A stretch of 64,000 nt of DNA from Clostridia bacterium (GTDB lineage Bacteria; Bacillota; Clostridia; Saccharofermentanales; Saccharofermentanaceae): contig JAKSRE010000005.1 of NCBI GenBank assembly GCA_024403775.1, positions 32,828 through 96,827 of the forward strand, written 5' to 3'. The notes beneath the pieces are model-generated. The model was not told the DNA's origin, made no database searches, and saw only the letters and a program-made list of their open reading frames with translations. Of the stretch, positions 17,734-27,727 are shown one piece after another. A program made the translations under genes and the position numbers. Positions within the stretch are counted from its first letter, which is position 1. Every line of letters begins with the position of its first letter.

Positions 17734-19660
17734 TCAGAACGAAGAACAGATTAAACTCCGTGTTTTGGTTGCTGATGATGTCACAAAAGAGCGAGTTCCT
17801 TTAATCGTTCAGAGCTTTGCTGAACTTAATGGTATAAAGGACTACGTTTTTGAAGAGGAACATGATTCGTCTCTTATCGGTGGTGTTGTTATTTTTGCAC
17901 GTGGTCAGAGATATGACTACAGTGTAAAAGGTCAGCTTGACAGAATCAGAAACTTCGTTAAGAGAACTCGTTCTCAAGACGGTCTGGATAATGATGAAGA
18001 TATTACAGGTTTTTCTCATGAAGAATTTAAGAAGAGCATAAAGGATGTTCTTGATAATTTTACTGAGACTCCTGCAGCTAGTCTTAATAATGATAGTTTT
18101 TGGGATGCAGAGTCTTCTGATTTGAATTCAGAAGAAGAACTTAAAGTACACGTTCGTCAGAAAGTAAGTGCTGCTTTCCAGAATATTACGACTATTGAAG
18201 AAGTTGGTACAGTACAGAGCTTAAGCGATGGTGTTGCTATGGTTAGCGGACTTGAGCATTGTGTGGCATCTGAACTTGTTGTTTTTGCTGGTGGCTCAAT
18301 TGGTATTGCAATGAACCTTGAGAAAGACCAGGTTGGTGTAGTTCTTTTGACTGGTGAGAATCTGGTAAATGAGGGAACTGTATGTACACGAACAGGAAGT
18401 ACAGTATCTGTTCCAGTTGGACACGGAATGCTTGGAAGAGTAGTAGATCCTCTTGGTAATCCAATTGATGGTAAAGGAATTATCAGATTTACGAAGAAGC
18501 GTCCTGTTGAATCTCCTGCTCCTTCAATTGTTGATCGTTCTCCAGTAAATACACCACTTCATACTGGTATTACTGCTATTGATGCACTTACTCCAATTGG
18601 ACGTGGTCAGCGTGAACTTATAATTGGTGACAGACAGACTGGTAAGACTGCAATCGCAATTGATACTATTCTTAACCAGAAGGATAAGAATGTTATCTGT
18701 GTTTATGTTGCTATTGGACAGAAGATGTCAACAATTGTATCTACTGTAAATCTTCTTGAGCGTTATGGAGCACTTGATTATACAGTAGTTGTTGCAGCTA
18801 GTTCTTCACAGTCAGCTGCTCTTCAGTATATCGCTCCTTTCTCAGGATGTGCGATTGCAGAAGAATTTATGTATGAACATAACAAAGATGTTTTGATTGT
18901 TTATGATGACTTGAGTAAACATGCTCATGCTTATCGTGCAATTTCACTTCTCCTTAGAAGACCACCAGGACGAGAAGCTTATCCTGGAGACGTATTCTAT
19001 TTGCATTCAAGACTTCTTGAGCGTGCTGCTAAACTTTCAGAGGCACATGGTGGTGGTTCTATTACAGCACTTCCAATCATTGAGACTCTTGGAGATGATA
19101 TTTCTGCTTATATTCCAACAAATGTAATTTCTATTACAGACGGACAGATTTATCTTGCACCTGAATTATTCTTCTCAGGTCAGAGACCTGCTGTAAACGT
19201 AGGTTTGTCAGTATCACGTGTAGGTGGTGCAGCTCAGACAAAGGCTACAAAGAAAGTTGGTGGACCATTAAGAATTGCACTTGCTCAGGCAAGAGAGATG
19301 GCTTCATTTGCCCAGTTTGGTTCTGATCTTGATGAGAATACAAGAATTCAGCTTCAGAGAGGTATCGTACTTAATGAAGTATTGAAGCAGGAACAGTTTT
19401 CTCCACTTCAGATGGAAGAGCAGGTAGTCCTTTTGTATATGGCTACTAATGACAGTATGAATTTCCTTGCAAAAGAAGACATTAAGGAATATTACACAGG
19501 ATTCCTCTCATATGTTCGTCTTACCAAGCGTGAGGTTTATACCGAGATTTCTGAGAGCGGAGTATTCAGTGATACTACAAAACAGAATATTGATGTATTA
19601 CTTGATACTTATAAGACAAATTATGTAGCTACTCATCCTGAATATCAGGAAAAACTTTGA
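17726..19660 (+). CDS. ATP synthase delta(C-terminal domain)-alpha fusion subunit
   Basis: A 644-residue protein. Residues about 10-80 match the C-terminal domain of subunit delta (VTKERVPLIV...DSSLIGGVVIFARGQRYDYS, then VKGQLDRIRNFVKR). A low-complexity linker (about 81-132) leads into a complete alpha subunit of about 510 residues. Alpha features include Walker A GDRQTGKTA (301-309), ESPAPSIVDR, LLRRPPGREAYPGDVFYLHS and SVSRVGGAAQTKA. The start TTG 17726 has GAGGTG seven bases upstream. The six-helix N-terminal domain of delta is absent, and no separate atpH exists in the operon. No internal ATG lies in the linker. A TTG at 18122 could give free alpha but has no good ribosome binding site. 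Confidence 0.93.
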   Translation: MNNQNEEQIKLRVLVADDVTKERVPLIVQSFAELNGIKDYVFEEEHDSSLIGGVVIFARGQRYDYSVKGQLDRIRNFVKRTRSQDGLDNDEDITGFSHEEFKKSIKDVLDNFTETPAASLNNDSFWDAESSDLNSEEELKVHVRQKVSAAFQNITTIEEVGTVQSLSDGVAMVSGLEHCVASELVVFAGGSIGIAMNLEKDQVGVVLLTGENLVNEGTVCTRTGSTVSVPVGHGMLGRVVDPLGNPIDGKGIIRFTKKRPVESPAPSIVDRSPVNTPLHTGITAIDALTPIGRGQRELIIGDRQTGKTAIAIDTILNQKDKNVICVYVAIGQKMSTIVSTVNLLERYGALDYTVVVAASSSQSAALQYIAPFSGCAIAEEFMYEHNKDVLIVYDDLSKHAHAYRAISLLLRRPPGREAYPGDVFYLHSRLLERAAKLSEAHGGGSITALPIIETLGDDISAYIPTNVISITDGQIYLAPELFFSGQRPAVNVGLSVSRVGGAAQTKATKKVGGPLRIALAQAREMASFAQFGSDLDENTRIQLQRGIVLNEVLKQEQFSPLQMEEQVVLLYMATNDSMNFLAKEDIKEYYTGFLSYVRLTKREVYTEISESGVFSDTTKQNIDVLLDTYKTNYVATHPEYQEKL

Positions 19661-19688
19661 TTAATATCCAAGGATTTTGGCAGTATAA

Positions 19689-20621
19689 ATGGAAAACATT
19701 AATGCGATAAAAAAGAGAATAAAGAGTGTAAATGACATTACACAAATGACGTCAGCAATGCAGCTTGTAAGTGCTGCAAAAATGCGTCGTTCAAGGGTAA
19801 TGCTTGATAATTCTATGCCTTATTTCTCGCTTGCTGCTAAGAGTATGCTTGAGATTTGTAATAGTAATACTGTAGTTACAAATCCATTCTATAAGATTAA
19901 TCCGAAGAAACCAGGCGAGCCATGGAGTATTGCTTATTTCGTAATAAGTGGTAATCAGGGACTTGCAGGTTCTTATAACAATAACATAGTACATGCTGCT
20001 GAAGAGCATATACAAAAGAAGATTCTCGAGAATTCCAAGAAGGATTGTCTCACCAAGTACAAGATGTATGTTTTTGGAAAGGTAGCAAGAGAGAAGCTTA
20101 TTCGTGACGGCTATAACGTAGATACAGAGTTTTCATATGAGATTAATGAACCTGAATACGTAGATGCCAGACATGTTGGTGCTGTTATTAGAGATTTATA
20201 TAGAAATCACGAGTTTGATTTGGTTTATCTGGTTTATACAAGACCAGGTAAGGGTGGAGTTATGATTCCAGAGACCAAGCGTCTTGTACCTGTTGATTTG
20301 AAATCAGTATCATCACTTCTTGAAGATACAGATTTGGAACCTAATACAGATACATTAGCGGAGATTGAATATTATCCAAATCCAACGTTGGTTTTTGATT
20401 TCCTTGTAGATACTTATATTAACGCTATGATTTATGGCGCAATGGTTGAGTCCTATTCAAGTGAACAGACTTCAAGACTTCAGGCAATGGATAATGCTAC
20501 AGAAAATGCCAGAGAGATGATGAAGAAACTTCAGCTTGAGAGTAATCGTGCCAGACAGGCTAAGATTACCAGTGAATTGACAGAGATAATTAACGGTGCC
20601 GAACAGGCAAACAATATTTAA
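19689..20621 (+). CDS. atpG: ATP synthase F1 subunit gamma
   Basis: A 310-residue central rotor shaft. N-terminal INAIKKRIKSVNDITQMTSA and QLVSAAKMRR are the conserved coiled-coil start, and NATENAREMMKKLQLESNRA the conserved C-terminal helix. The middle GNQGLAGSYN is the family signature in slightly altered form. It is about 20 residues longer than usual, from insertions in the Rossmann-like part. It starts 28 bases after the fusion gene. Confidence 0.95.
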   Translation: MENINAIKKRIKSVNDITQMTSAMQLVSAAKMRRSRVMLDNSMPYFSLAAKSMLEICNSNTVVTNPFYKINPKKPGEPWSIAYFVISGNQGLAGSYNNNIVHAAEEHIQKKILENSKKDCLTKYKMYVFGKVAREKLIRDGYNVDTEFSYEINEPEYVDARHVGAVIRDLYRNHEFDLVYLVYTRPGKGGVMIPETKRLVPVDLKSVSSLLEDTDLEPNTDTLAEIEYYPNPTLVFDFLVDTYINAMIYGAMVESYSSEQTSRLQAMDNATENAREMMKKLQLESNRARQAKITSELTEIINGAEQANNI

Positions 20622-20624
20622 TAA

Positions 20625-22037
<1,413 letters not shown>

Positions 22038-22052
22038 TATTGGAGCATAAAA

Positions 22053-22517
22053 ATGGCTGATGTAGTAACAAACAAAATTAAATTATCAATAGTTACGCCA
22101 TATGGTAAGTTTTACGATGGCGAGGTTGATAGTGCCGTTATTCCAGTTGAAGATGGTGATTTGGGAATAATGGCTGGTCATTCTCCTGTTATTGTTGGTT
22201 TGGTTCCTGGAATCGGACATTATATTGTTTCTGGTGAGACTAAATATTTTGTTATTGCTGAAGGATATGCACAAGTTGAGAAAAATAGTATTCTTATTAT
22301 CTGTGATTCTGCTGAGAGACCAGAAGACATAGTAGCGTATAGAACTGTAGATTCATATTTATATTTTTCTGATCTTCTTAAGTCTATTCCAAATTCAAAA
22401 GAGCTTGAAGCTGGTATTAAGCGTTCACTTGTTCGAATGAAGGCGATAGAGAGATTTGCAGATCAGGAGCGTAAGGATACATTAAAGCAGCTTAAGCTTG
22501 AGAATAATATTAAGTGA
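22053..22517 (+). CDS. atpC: ATP synthase F1 subunit epsilon
   Basis: A 154-residue protein with the N-terminal beta sandwich (IKLSIVTPYGKFYDGEVDSAVIPVEDGDLGIMAGHSP). An AEGYAQVEKNSILIICDSAE strand follows, then a helical C-terminus (VRMKAIERFADQERKDTLKQL) that can regulate rotation. It is the last gene of the operon. Its stop codon region overlaps the end of the convergent FHA gene by eight bases, and no clear terminator was found between them. Confidence 0.93.
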   Translation: MADVVTNKIKLSIVTPYGKFYDGEVDSAVIPVEDGDLGIMAGHSPVIVGLVPGIGHYIVSGETKYFVIAEGYAQVEKNSILIICDSAERPEDIVAYRTVDSYLYFSDLLKSIPNSKELEAGIKRSLVRMKAIERFADQERKDTLKQLKLENNIK

Positions 22518-23664
22518 TTTCTTTAGTTTTAAATTCAAAATCATAATTTCCGAATGAGAGTATTTGACCATTCTTTATCTCGTACTCCTTGTCGGGAATT
22601 ATTTTTTTGTTTTCAATAAATGTTGTGTTTGATATTGATAGGTCCTTAAGAAGATAAATTCCATCTCTTATTGATATGCTTGCATGAAGTGGAGATATGT
22701 CGGAACTGTCTATTACAATATCGGACAAAAAGCAGTCAGAACCAATAGTAATGATATCTGAGATAAGAGATTTACGAATAAACTTTCCATCGATTTTTGA
22801 TATCGAAGACAATATTGCATATTCAAAATCAAGATTATCGTTTTCTTTACCAAACAAAATGTCTGTTCGCATATCTGATGTCTCGGACTTTTTATTTATT
22901 AGCGAAGAGAAAAATGGTTTGATTCTTCCTATTGGTAGCGAGATAAGTACTGCTAATAAAGAAGAAGCCAAAATCATTATTCCAGTAGTTTTATTAATTC
23001 TGGAATAATTATATAAGCCAAGAGTTGTTATGAGCAATATACAAGTAAACTGTACAAACGGGTTATTTGTGTTACTGGAATATGCCGTATTGCTATGTTC
23101 GCTTTTTGAATCTGAAGATAACTTTTTTGCTACTTCAAGAAGTTTTTGTTCTTCGTTTTCTTTTATAAAGAACAGGATTGAATTTATCTCATCTTCAGAT
23201 AGATATGGCTTTATGGTCTCATCATTAATGAAGTTTTCAAAGTTATTTCCTGACAAAGATGATAAATACATGTTAGAGGCTCCGGAGGTTTGTGGAATAT
23301 AAATAAATCTAACAGTACTACTTTCTTCATCATAAAATATCCTAGTGACATCAATAAGCCAGTTATCTGGAGACAATAATAAATCCAATCCCTGAATAAT
23401 ATTTGTTAAAAGCTGGCCCATCATTTTTCTTACAATTTTAATAGCGGTTGACTGATTTTTTGTTTCTTTAACAAAATCAGAAATAGATATTAAATTAGAT
23501 ATATCATAAGACAGTTCAACAGAATTATTTGCTTCATAAGCATTCACGGTTACAGTGTTGTAATAAACAAATTTTTCAATTATTTCACCTGAATATCTGC
23601 TGAAGTGGTCTAGTGTAATTGTCTCTGTAAGAAAACAACCGTATGGTCCTTTTTTTAATTGCAT
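22510..23664 (-). CDS. DUF6382-FHA membrane-linked protein of the Tad locus
   Basis: A 384-residue protein. The N-terminal 200 residues resemble the DUF6382 module. Two hydrophobic segments follow (about 202-216 and 226-245). The C-terminal 90 residues form a forkhead-associated domain (TIGSDCFLSDIVIDSSDISPLHASI, then IENKKIIPDKEYEIKNGQILSFG) that recognises phosphothreonine. It is the last gene of the minus-strand Tad operon, 41 bases after the pilin gene. FHA proteins of this type often sit with Tad/Flp genes in Clostridia. A role in pilus regulation is inferred from position. Confidence 0.75.
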   Translation of the reverse strand: MQLKKGPYGCFLTETITLDHFSRYSGEIIEKFVYYNTVTVNAYEANNSVELSYDISNLISISDFVKETKNQSTAIKIVRKMMGQLLTNIIQGLDLLLSPDNWLIDVTRIFYDEESSTVRFIYIPQTSGASNMYLSSLSGNNFENFINDETIKPYLSEDEINSILFFIKENEEQKLLEVAKKLSSDSKSEHSNTAYSSNTNNPFVQFTCILLITTLGLYNYSRINKTTGIMILASSLLAVLISLPIGRIKPFFSSLINKKSETSDMRTDILFGKENDNLDFEYAILSSISKIDGKFIRKSLISDIITIGSDCFLSDIVIDSSDISPLHASISIRDGIYLLKDLSISNTTFIENKKIIPDKEYEIKNGQILSFGNYDFEFKTKEIT

Positions 23665-23705
23665 ATTATATCCCTTATTATTTAAACGAATTTGTTAAAA
23701 GCATC

Positions 23706-23876
23706 TTATTGTCCAAATGCATTAATGACTTTGGATGAGTCAAAACAGAATTGCATGACATTTCTTCCATATGACATAATGCCATCTCTGAACAGAAGAG
23801 CTAATCCTACAAGAACTGCGATGATGATAACAATCTCGACAGTTCCCATGCCTTTTTTGTTTTTTAGTGTTTTCAT
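23706..23876 (-). CDS. Flp1-like type IVb prepilin (56 aa)
   Basis: A 56-residue protein (MKTLKNKKGMGTVEIVIIIA...). It has a short basic leader (NKKG), then a hydrophobic helix (VEIVIIIAVLVGLALLF). Cleavage after Gly9 would put Glu at mature position +5, the type IVb prepilin signature. The helix and following DGIMSYG match the Flp1-like pilins of Clostridia. GGAGG lies six bases before the ATG. It lies 21 bases after tadBC. It is the likely major subunit of the Tad pilus. Confidence 0.85.
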   Translation of the reverse strand: MKTLKNKKGMGTVEIVIIIAVLVGLALLFRDGIMSYGRNVMQFCFDSSKVINAFGQ

Positions 23877-23897
23877 GTGAGTTCCTCCTTTCGTAAG

Positions 23898-25457
23898 TTA
23901 TAAGCCAAGTGAAATAATTGCAGGTGTTATAGCAACCAGAAGTACAGCAACAAAATCCAAAGTCATAGGGAAGAGAAGAGCAAGAGATTCTCTTTCCTGT
24001 TTTTTTCTTGCTGCATTGCGGCACAGATTCCAGCATGATGAAGACTGAACTGAAAGTAAGTTCAGAACTTCCGAAGAACCAAGTCTTCCATATCGTGCGA
24101 TAAGAAGGAAGGCCGCCTGTGCTTCAGGTATCTGAATATGTATCGACATTTGTTCAACGCTATCTGAGGCAGATTTGCCACTTAGTATCTGAGCTCTTAG
24201 ATTATTAATCTCGTCACTAATAGCTGAGTCTTTATCAAATGCTTTGGCACAAATATTTATTGCTTTAGGAAGCTGCAAACCAGCTTCAAGAAGTGTCGTT
24301 ATGAGGCAGATAAAAAGAGGAAGATTTCTCATAAGTTTTTCTCTTTTAAGTTCAAGTTCGCTATTTAGATCCCTGTTAAGAAGAAAGGCTAAAACTGGAA
24401 ATGCCAGAATAGCAAACATTACATTTCTGTTTGTTGAATAAAGAATCAACGCTACTATTAGAAACCCAGAAACAGAAACTTTTAATAGTTTACGAAGGTA
24501 TAGCTCATAAGCTTTACCTGCATCAAAATACAGTTCGTTAAAAGTATTATGTCTGTTAGTGATAAAGCTGGTAGGCAGTACTTTTTGAATGATAGATGTA
24601 AGTCTATATTTTTTGATTTCAATGTTCTGAGTCTTGCTACTCTCTTTAAGCTTCTTTTCAGAGTGGGACATAAACTTAAGAAGAAGGGCAACTGTAATAA
24701 TGCATATTACAAATGCCACACCAAGAAGTATTGCTCCTTTTGTGTTCTGTTGTGCCTCGGCTATGAATTCACCGCTCATCTGATTTAACGAGAAAGTAAT
24801 CGCAAAAGGCATCAGGCATAAAATCAGAGCCTCAGCATTTTTACCAGCATTATTTGCATTTATTTCATTTTGAACTGCATTTAAATCAGAAAGCATCTGA
24901 CAGCTGCTTCTTAGGATTGTAAGTGAGCTGTTTCCAATTTTCCCTGAGATTCCAAGTGCATGGAATATAGGAATCGTCTGTGGGAATTTGATGTTTAAAG
25001 CAAAATTATTAAGCGCCTTTTCGAGTCCTATATGAATGCTTAAGTCGTTCTCGAGCTGGATAAGAGGTTTTATCAGGGGACATTTCTTTCCGAAAGTGTG
25101 TTCCAAAACTGGTCTAGCCATAGTAAGTGATTTTTCCATGGAATAGCCACTACTCACACTGGTGCATAATACCTGAAACAAAACCAATAATTGAGTTCTT
25201 AAGTGCTTGCTTCTTCCTTCGTATAGTTTATTTAGAAGTTCTTTCCATGGAAAAATACTTAGTGGAAAACAAAGAATCAGTCTGATGTTTTTGTTTATAA
25301 TAAACATAGATGACAAACTATATATAACAAATGCCATTATTGGAAGAAGCCAGATGTTGATGGCGAGGAATGCTTCAAATGTTCCGTTATTTAGAAATTC
25401 CTTAACCGTAGTAGGTCGAGATTTCTTTAAGTTCTTCGATTGTAACTTTTCTTTCAA
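23898..25457 (-). CDS. TadB-TadC fusion (type II/IV secretion system inner-membrane platform)
   Basis: A 519-residue membrane protein carrying two T2SSF-type halves. The N-half (about 60-260, ending in TM helices VALLLKFMS) contains SVSSGYSMEKSLTMARPVLE, as in TadB. The C-half (about 335-515) contains LFICLITTLLEAGLQLPKAIN and the terminal PMTLDFVAVLLVAITPAIIS, as in TadC. Separate TadB and TadC proteins are each near 300 residues, so this is a compact fusion. The start is a TTG at 25457 with GGGAGG eight bases upstream, placing it inside the last 56 bases of cpaF. It would form the pilus assembly platform with CpaF. Confidence 0.82.
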   Translation of the reverse strand: MKEKLQSKNLKKSRPTTVKEFLNNGTFEAFLAINIWLLPIMAFVIYSLSSMFIINKNIRLILCFPLSIFPWKELLNKLYEGRSKHLRTQLLVLFQVLCTSVSSGYSMEKSLTMARPVLEHTFGKKCPLIKPLIQLENDLSIHIGLEKALNNFALNIKFPQTIPIFHALGISGKIGNSSLTILRSSCQMLSDLNAVQNEINANNAGKNAEALILCLMPFAITFSLNQMSGEFIAEAQQNTKGAILLGVAFVICIITVALLLKFMSHSEKKLKESSKTQNIEIKKYRLTSIIQKVLPTSFITNRHNTFNELYFDAGKAYELYLRKLLKVSVSGFLIVALILYSTNRNVMFAILAFPVLAFLLNRDLNSELELKREKLMRNLPLFICLITTLLEAGLQLPKAINICAKAFDKDSAISDEINNLRAQILSGKSASDSVEQMSIHIQIPEAQAAFLLIARYGRLGSSEVLNLLSVQSSSCWNLCRNAARKKQERESLALLFPMTLDFVAVLLVAITPAIISLGL

Positions 25458-26598
25458 GATTACTGCCTCCCGTATTTAAGTAGAGATTTTTGAGTTTATA
25501 GTTAAGTCCCTGGTTGGGTAAAACAGTAGATATCTCATCTACATATCTTTTACCGTCTCTGCTTCTTGTAATATGTATTATTAAATCGATACCCATGGAT
25601 ATTTGAGATATAACGGCTTCATAGGGAAGAGAGGAACCAGCAATTACCATTCCAGTTAGTCTCTCGAGCATCTCGTGACAGGAATTAGCATGTCCGGTAC
25701 ACATTGATCCCGGGTGACCCGTATTAAGAGCGTGCATCATATCAGCACTTTCTTTTCCTCGAACTTCTCCTACGATTATTCGATCGGGTCTCATTCTTAA
25801 GGCAGCCTTAATCATGTCGCCAATACTTATCTCACCACTTCCATCAGGGCCAGGAAGTCTGGCCTCTAATCTGACGAGATTTTTAATTCCCTGAAGACTT
25901 AGTTCTGCTGAATCTTCAATGGTTATTACTCGTTCGTCAGTAGGAATGAAGCTGGACAATGTGTTTAAAAATGTGGTTTTGCCACTTCCAGTACCACCGC
26001 ACAAAAATATCGTTTTGCGATTTTTTACGCATTCACTTAGAAATCTTGCAGCTTCCTCGCTTATAAAGCCTGTCCTTATTAGTGAGACAATATCGTGAGA
26101 GATTCCAGTGAATTTACGTATGGTTAGAATAGGTCCGTCAGGTGCTATTGGTGGAAGAACTGCATTTGCTCTTGAGCCATCAGGAAGTCTTAAATCAGAT
26201 ATAGGATTTGCTTCGTTCAATGGCCTGTTACGATTAGCAAAAAAGCAGGAAATAACTGTTTGAAGAGATTCTGCATCACTAAAATGAATATCTGACTGAT
26301 AGAGTTTTCCAGCTCGTTCATAAAAGATATTATCAGGACCATTAACCATGATTTCAGTAATTGAACTGTCTTCCATCATTGGCTCTATGACATCTAGTCT
26401 TCTAAGTCTGTTAAAAATGCTTGAAGCAAGTTCCATTTTGTACTCCAGAGAAAGATTGTAATCTCGAAGTTCTTCACTAACTATGTCAGATATTATGCTT
26501 CTAATTTTGTCGTCATCTGGCTCACATTCGTTTTTTATTGCATCCAAAACAAAATAGGTAAGCCTTTCTTTGATCTTATCTAAGTTATCGTTATTCAT
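25402..26598 (-). CDS. cpaF: CpaF/TadA-type pilus assembly ATPase
   Basis: A 398-residue secretion ATPase. Walker A is LCGGTGSGKTTFLN. The Asp box ITIEDSAELSL, Walker B region RPDRIIVGEVRGKESADMM and His box HPGSMCTGHANSCHEMLERL are all intact. The N-terminal helical domain has EPMMEDSSITEIMVNG, typical of CpaF. It powers assembly of the Flp pilus. The gene is 17 bases after the preceding gene and overlaps tadBC by 56 bases. Confidence 0.95.
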   Translation of the reverse strand: MNNDNLDKIKERLTYFVLDAIKNECEPDDDKIRSIISDIVSEELRDYNLSLEYKMELASSIFNRLRRLDVIEPMMEDSSITEIMVNGPDNIFYERAGKLYQSDIHFSDAESLQTVISCFFANRNRPLNEANPISDLRLPDGSRANAVLPPIAPDGPILTIRKFTGISHDIVSLIRTGFISEEAARFLSECVKNRKTIFLCGGTGSGKTTFLNTLSSFIPTDERVITIEDSAELSLQGIKNLVRLEARLPGPDGSGEISIGDMIKAALRMRPDRIIVGEVRGKESADMMHALNTGHPGSMCTGHANSCHEMLERLTGMVIAGSSLPYEAVISQISMGIDLIIHITRSRDGKRYVDEISTVLPNQGLNYKLKNLYLNTGGSNLERKVTIEELKEISTYYG

Positions 26599-26615
26599 TT
26601 TTCTATTCCTTGATT

Positions 26616-27572
26616 TTAAATGTGTTCGATTATAAATTCTGTATCGCTATTTATTGATTTTTTGATACTCCCGATTTCTTCGTTTACCAGGTTTAAATTG
26701 AGTGAATTATTTGAAGGCAGTAATATTACTATTTTTGTAGCTTTCTGCGCCAACATTTTTGCTTCACTTCGCCTAAAATCCTGAACGACTGCTAAAGCTT
26801 TCAGTGGGATCTGGGAAGTCACCGTAAGCTTCTTTATCCGCTCTAATAAATCAAGCAGCAAGTCAAATTTGTAGTTAAAAATCTCATCCCCTGAATCAAA
26901 TGGACCAGGGTTAAGAAACCCAAGATTATCCATTATGCAGTAATCAAGAGGATTAATTATATCTATCCCATTTTCATCTATTGTCTGCATTAATTTACTG
27001 AAACTTCCATTCTCTGGAGTCTTTTTATCAAACGCTTCCAGTGAGGGCGAACAAAAAGTTGTAAGTGGCCATTTATAATCTGACATCAGATTAAGTCTGA
27101 TGGTTAATTCATCTTGTAATTCACTTCTATGTTCTGATATATACTGTTCGCGTTTTTCAACAGAAGTATATGCAAAAAGCATTATAAGATTACTTCTATG
27201 CGGACTATAGATATCGTTACTAACTGGATTTGATTTATCGACAAGAGAGAGGTTTGCCTTGAGCTGATTTACAATCTGAGAGAATAACACTATATCTTCG
27301 TTGTTAATGGACATTAGGGGGTAAAAGGAGCAGAAGCGATTATCTCCTAGTAGTAGATTCAGTTCAGACTTTAATTTTTCTTCGCGAAAAGTATTATCAT
27401 AAACGATATGAATATTATCTGATAAAAGTATTACCTCATCTTTCATGTTCTTAATGTCCTGAAGTGACGAAGTAGATACAATATATACAGATGAAAACAG
27501 GAATTTAAGTCTGCTTTTGCAAGCTTCCTTTATGTATTCATCCTGTGACAGGATAATAATTGATGATGTCAT
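26616..27572 (-). CDS. TadZ/CpaE-position protein, first gene of the Tad operon
   Basis: A 318-residue cytoplasmic protein. The N-terminal SSIIILSQDEYIKEACKSRL resembles the degenerate receiver start of CpaE/TadZ. A TadZ-type MinD/ParA domain would be expected after it, but the P-loop is not recognisable. NLIMLFAYTSVEKREQY lies where the Walker A would be, and a NPLDYCIMDNLGFLNPG segment could match the Walker B/switch. The call rests on position directly before cpaF and weak pattern similarity. GGAGG lies eight bases before the ATG. Confidence 0.45.
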   Translation of the reverse strand: MTSSIIILSQDEYIKEACKSRLKFLFSSVYIVSTSSLQDIKNMKDEVILLSDNIHIVYDNTFREEKLKSELNLLLGDNRFCSFYPLMSINNEDIVLFSQIVNQLKANLSLVDKSNPVSNDIYSPHRSNLIMLFAYTSVEKREQYISEHRSELQDELTIRLNLMSDYKWPLTTFCSPSLEAFDKKTPENGSFSKLMQTIDENGIDIINPLDYCIMDNLGFLNPGPFDSGDEIFNYKFDLLLDLLERIKKLTVTSQIPLKALAVVQDFRRSEAKMLAQKATKIVILLPSNNSLNLNLVNEEIGSIKKSINSDTEFIIEHI

Positions 27573-27661
27573 TTTGTGGCCTCCTTTCTGTAATTTGTTC
27601 GCCTCGTTTGGAGCTGTTTTTATTGTAAGCCATTCGAGCTTTCAAAAAAAAGTACAAAAGT

Positions 27662-27710
27662 TCGACAAATTACGACAAATTACGACAAAAACGACACATA
27701 AAACGACAAA
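27662..27710. repeat. Five CGACA motifs in 47 bases between the Tad operon and metK
   Basis: CGACA occurs at 27663, 27673, 27683, 27692 and 27704. The first three are spaced exactly ten bases within a CGACAAATTA repeat. The first is preceded by T, giving TTCGACA (27661-27667), the reverse complement of the Spo0A box. The array ends 18 bases before the metK -35 and about 90 bases upstream of the Tad operon start. Confidence 0.7.
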
Positions 27711-27727
27711 GTTCATCATTAATAACT

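Noticed and set aside
27662..27710. CGACA repeats as a CRISPR or plasmid iteron
   Set aside because: Units are only 5-10 bases and there are no spacers, cas genes or replication gene; a regulatory array is a better fit.
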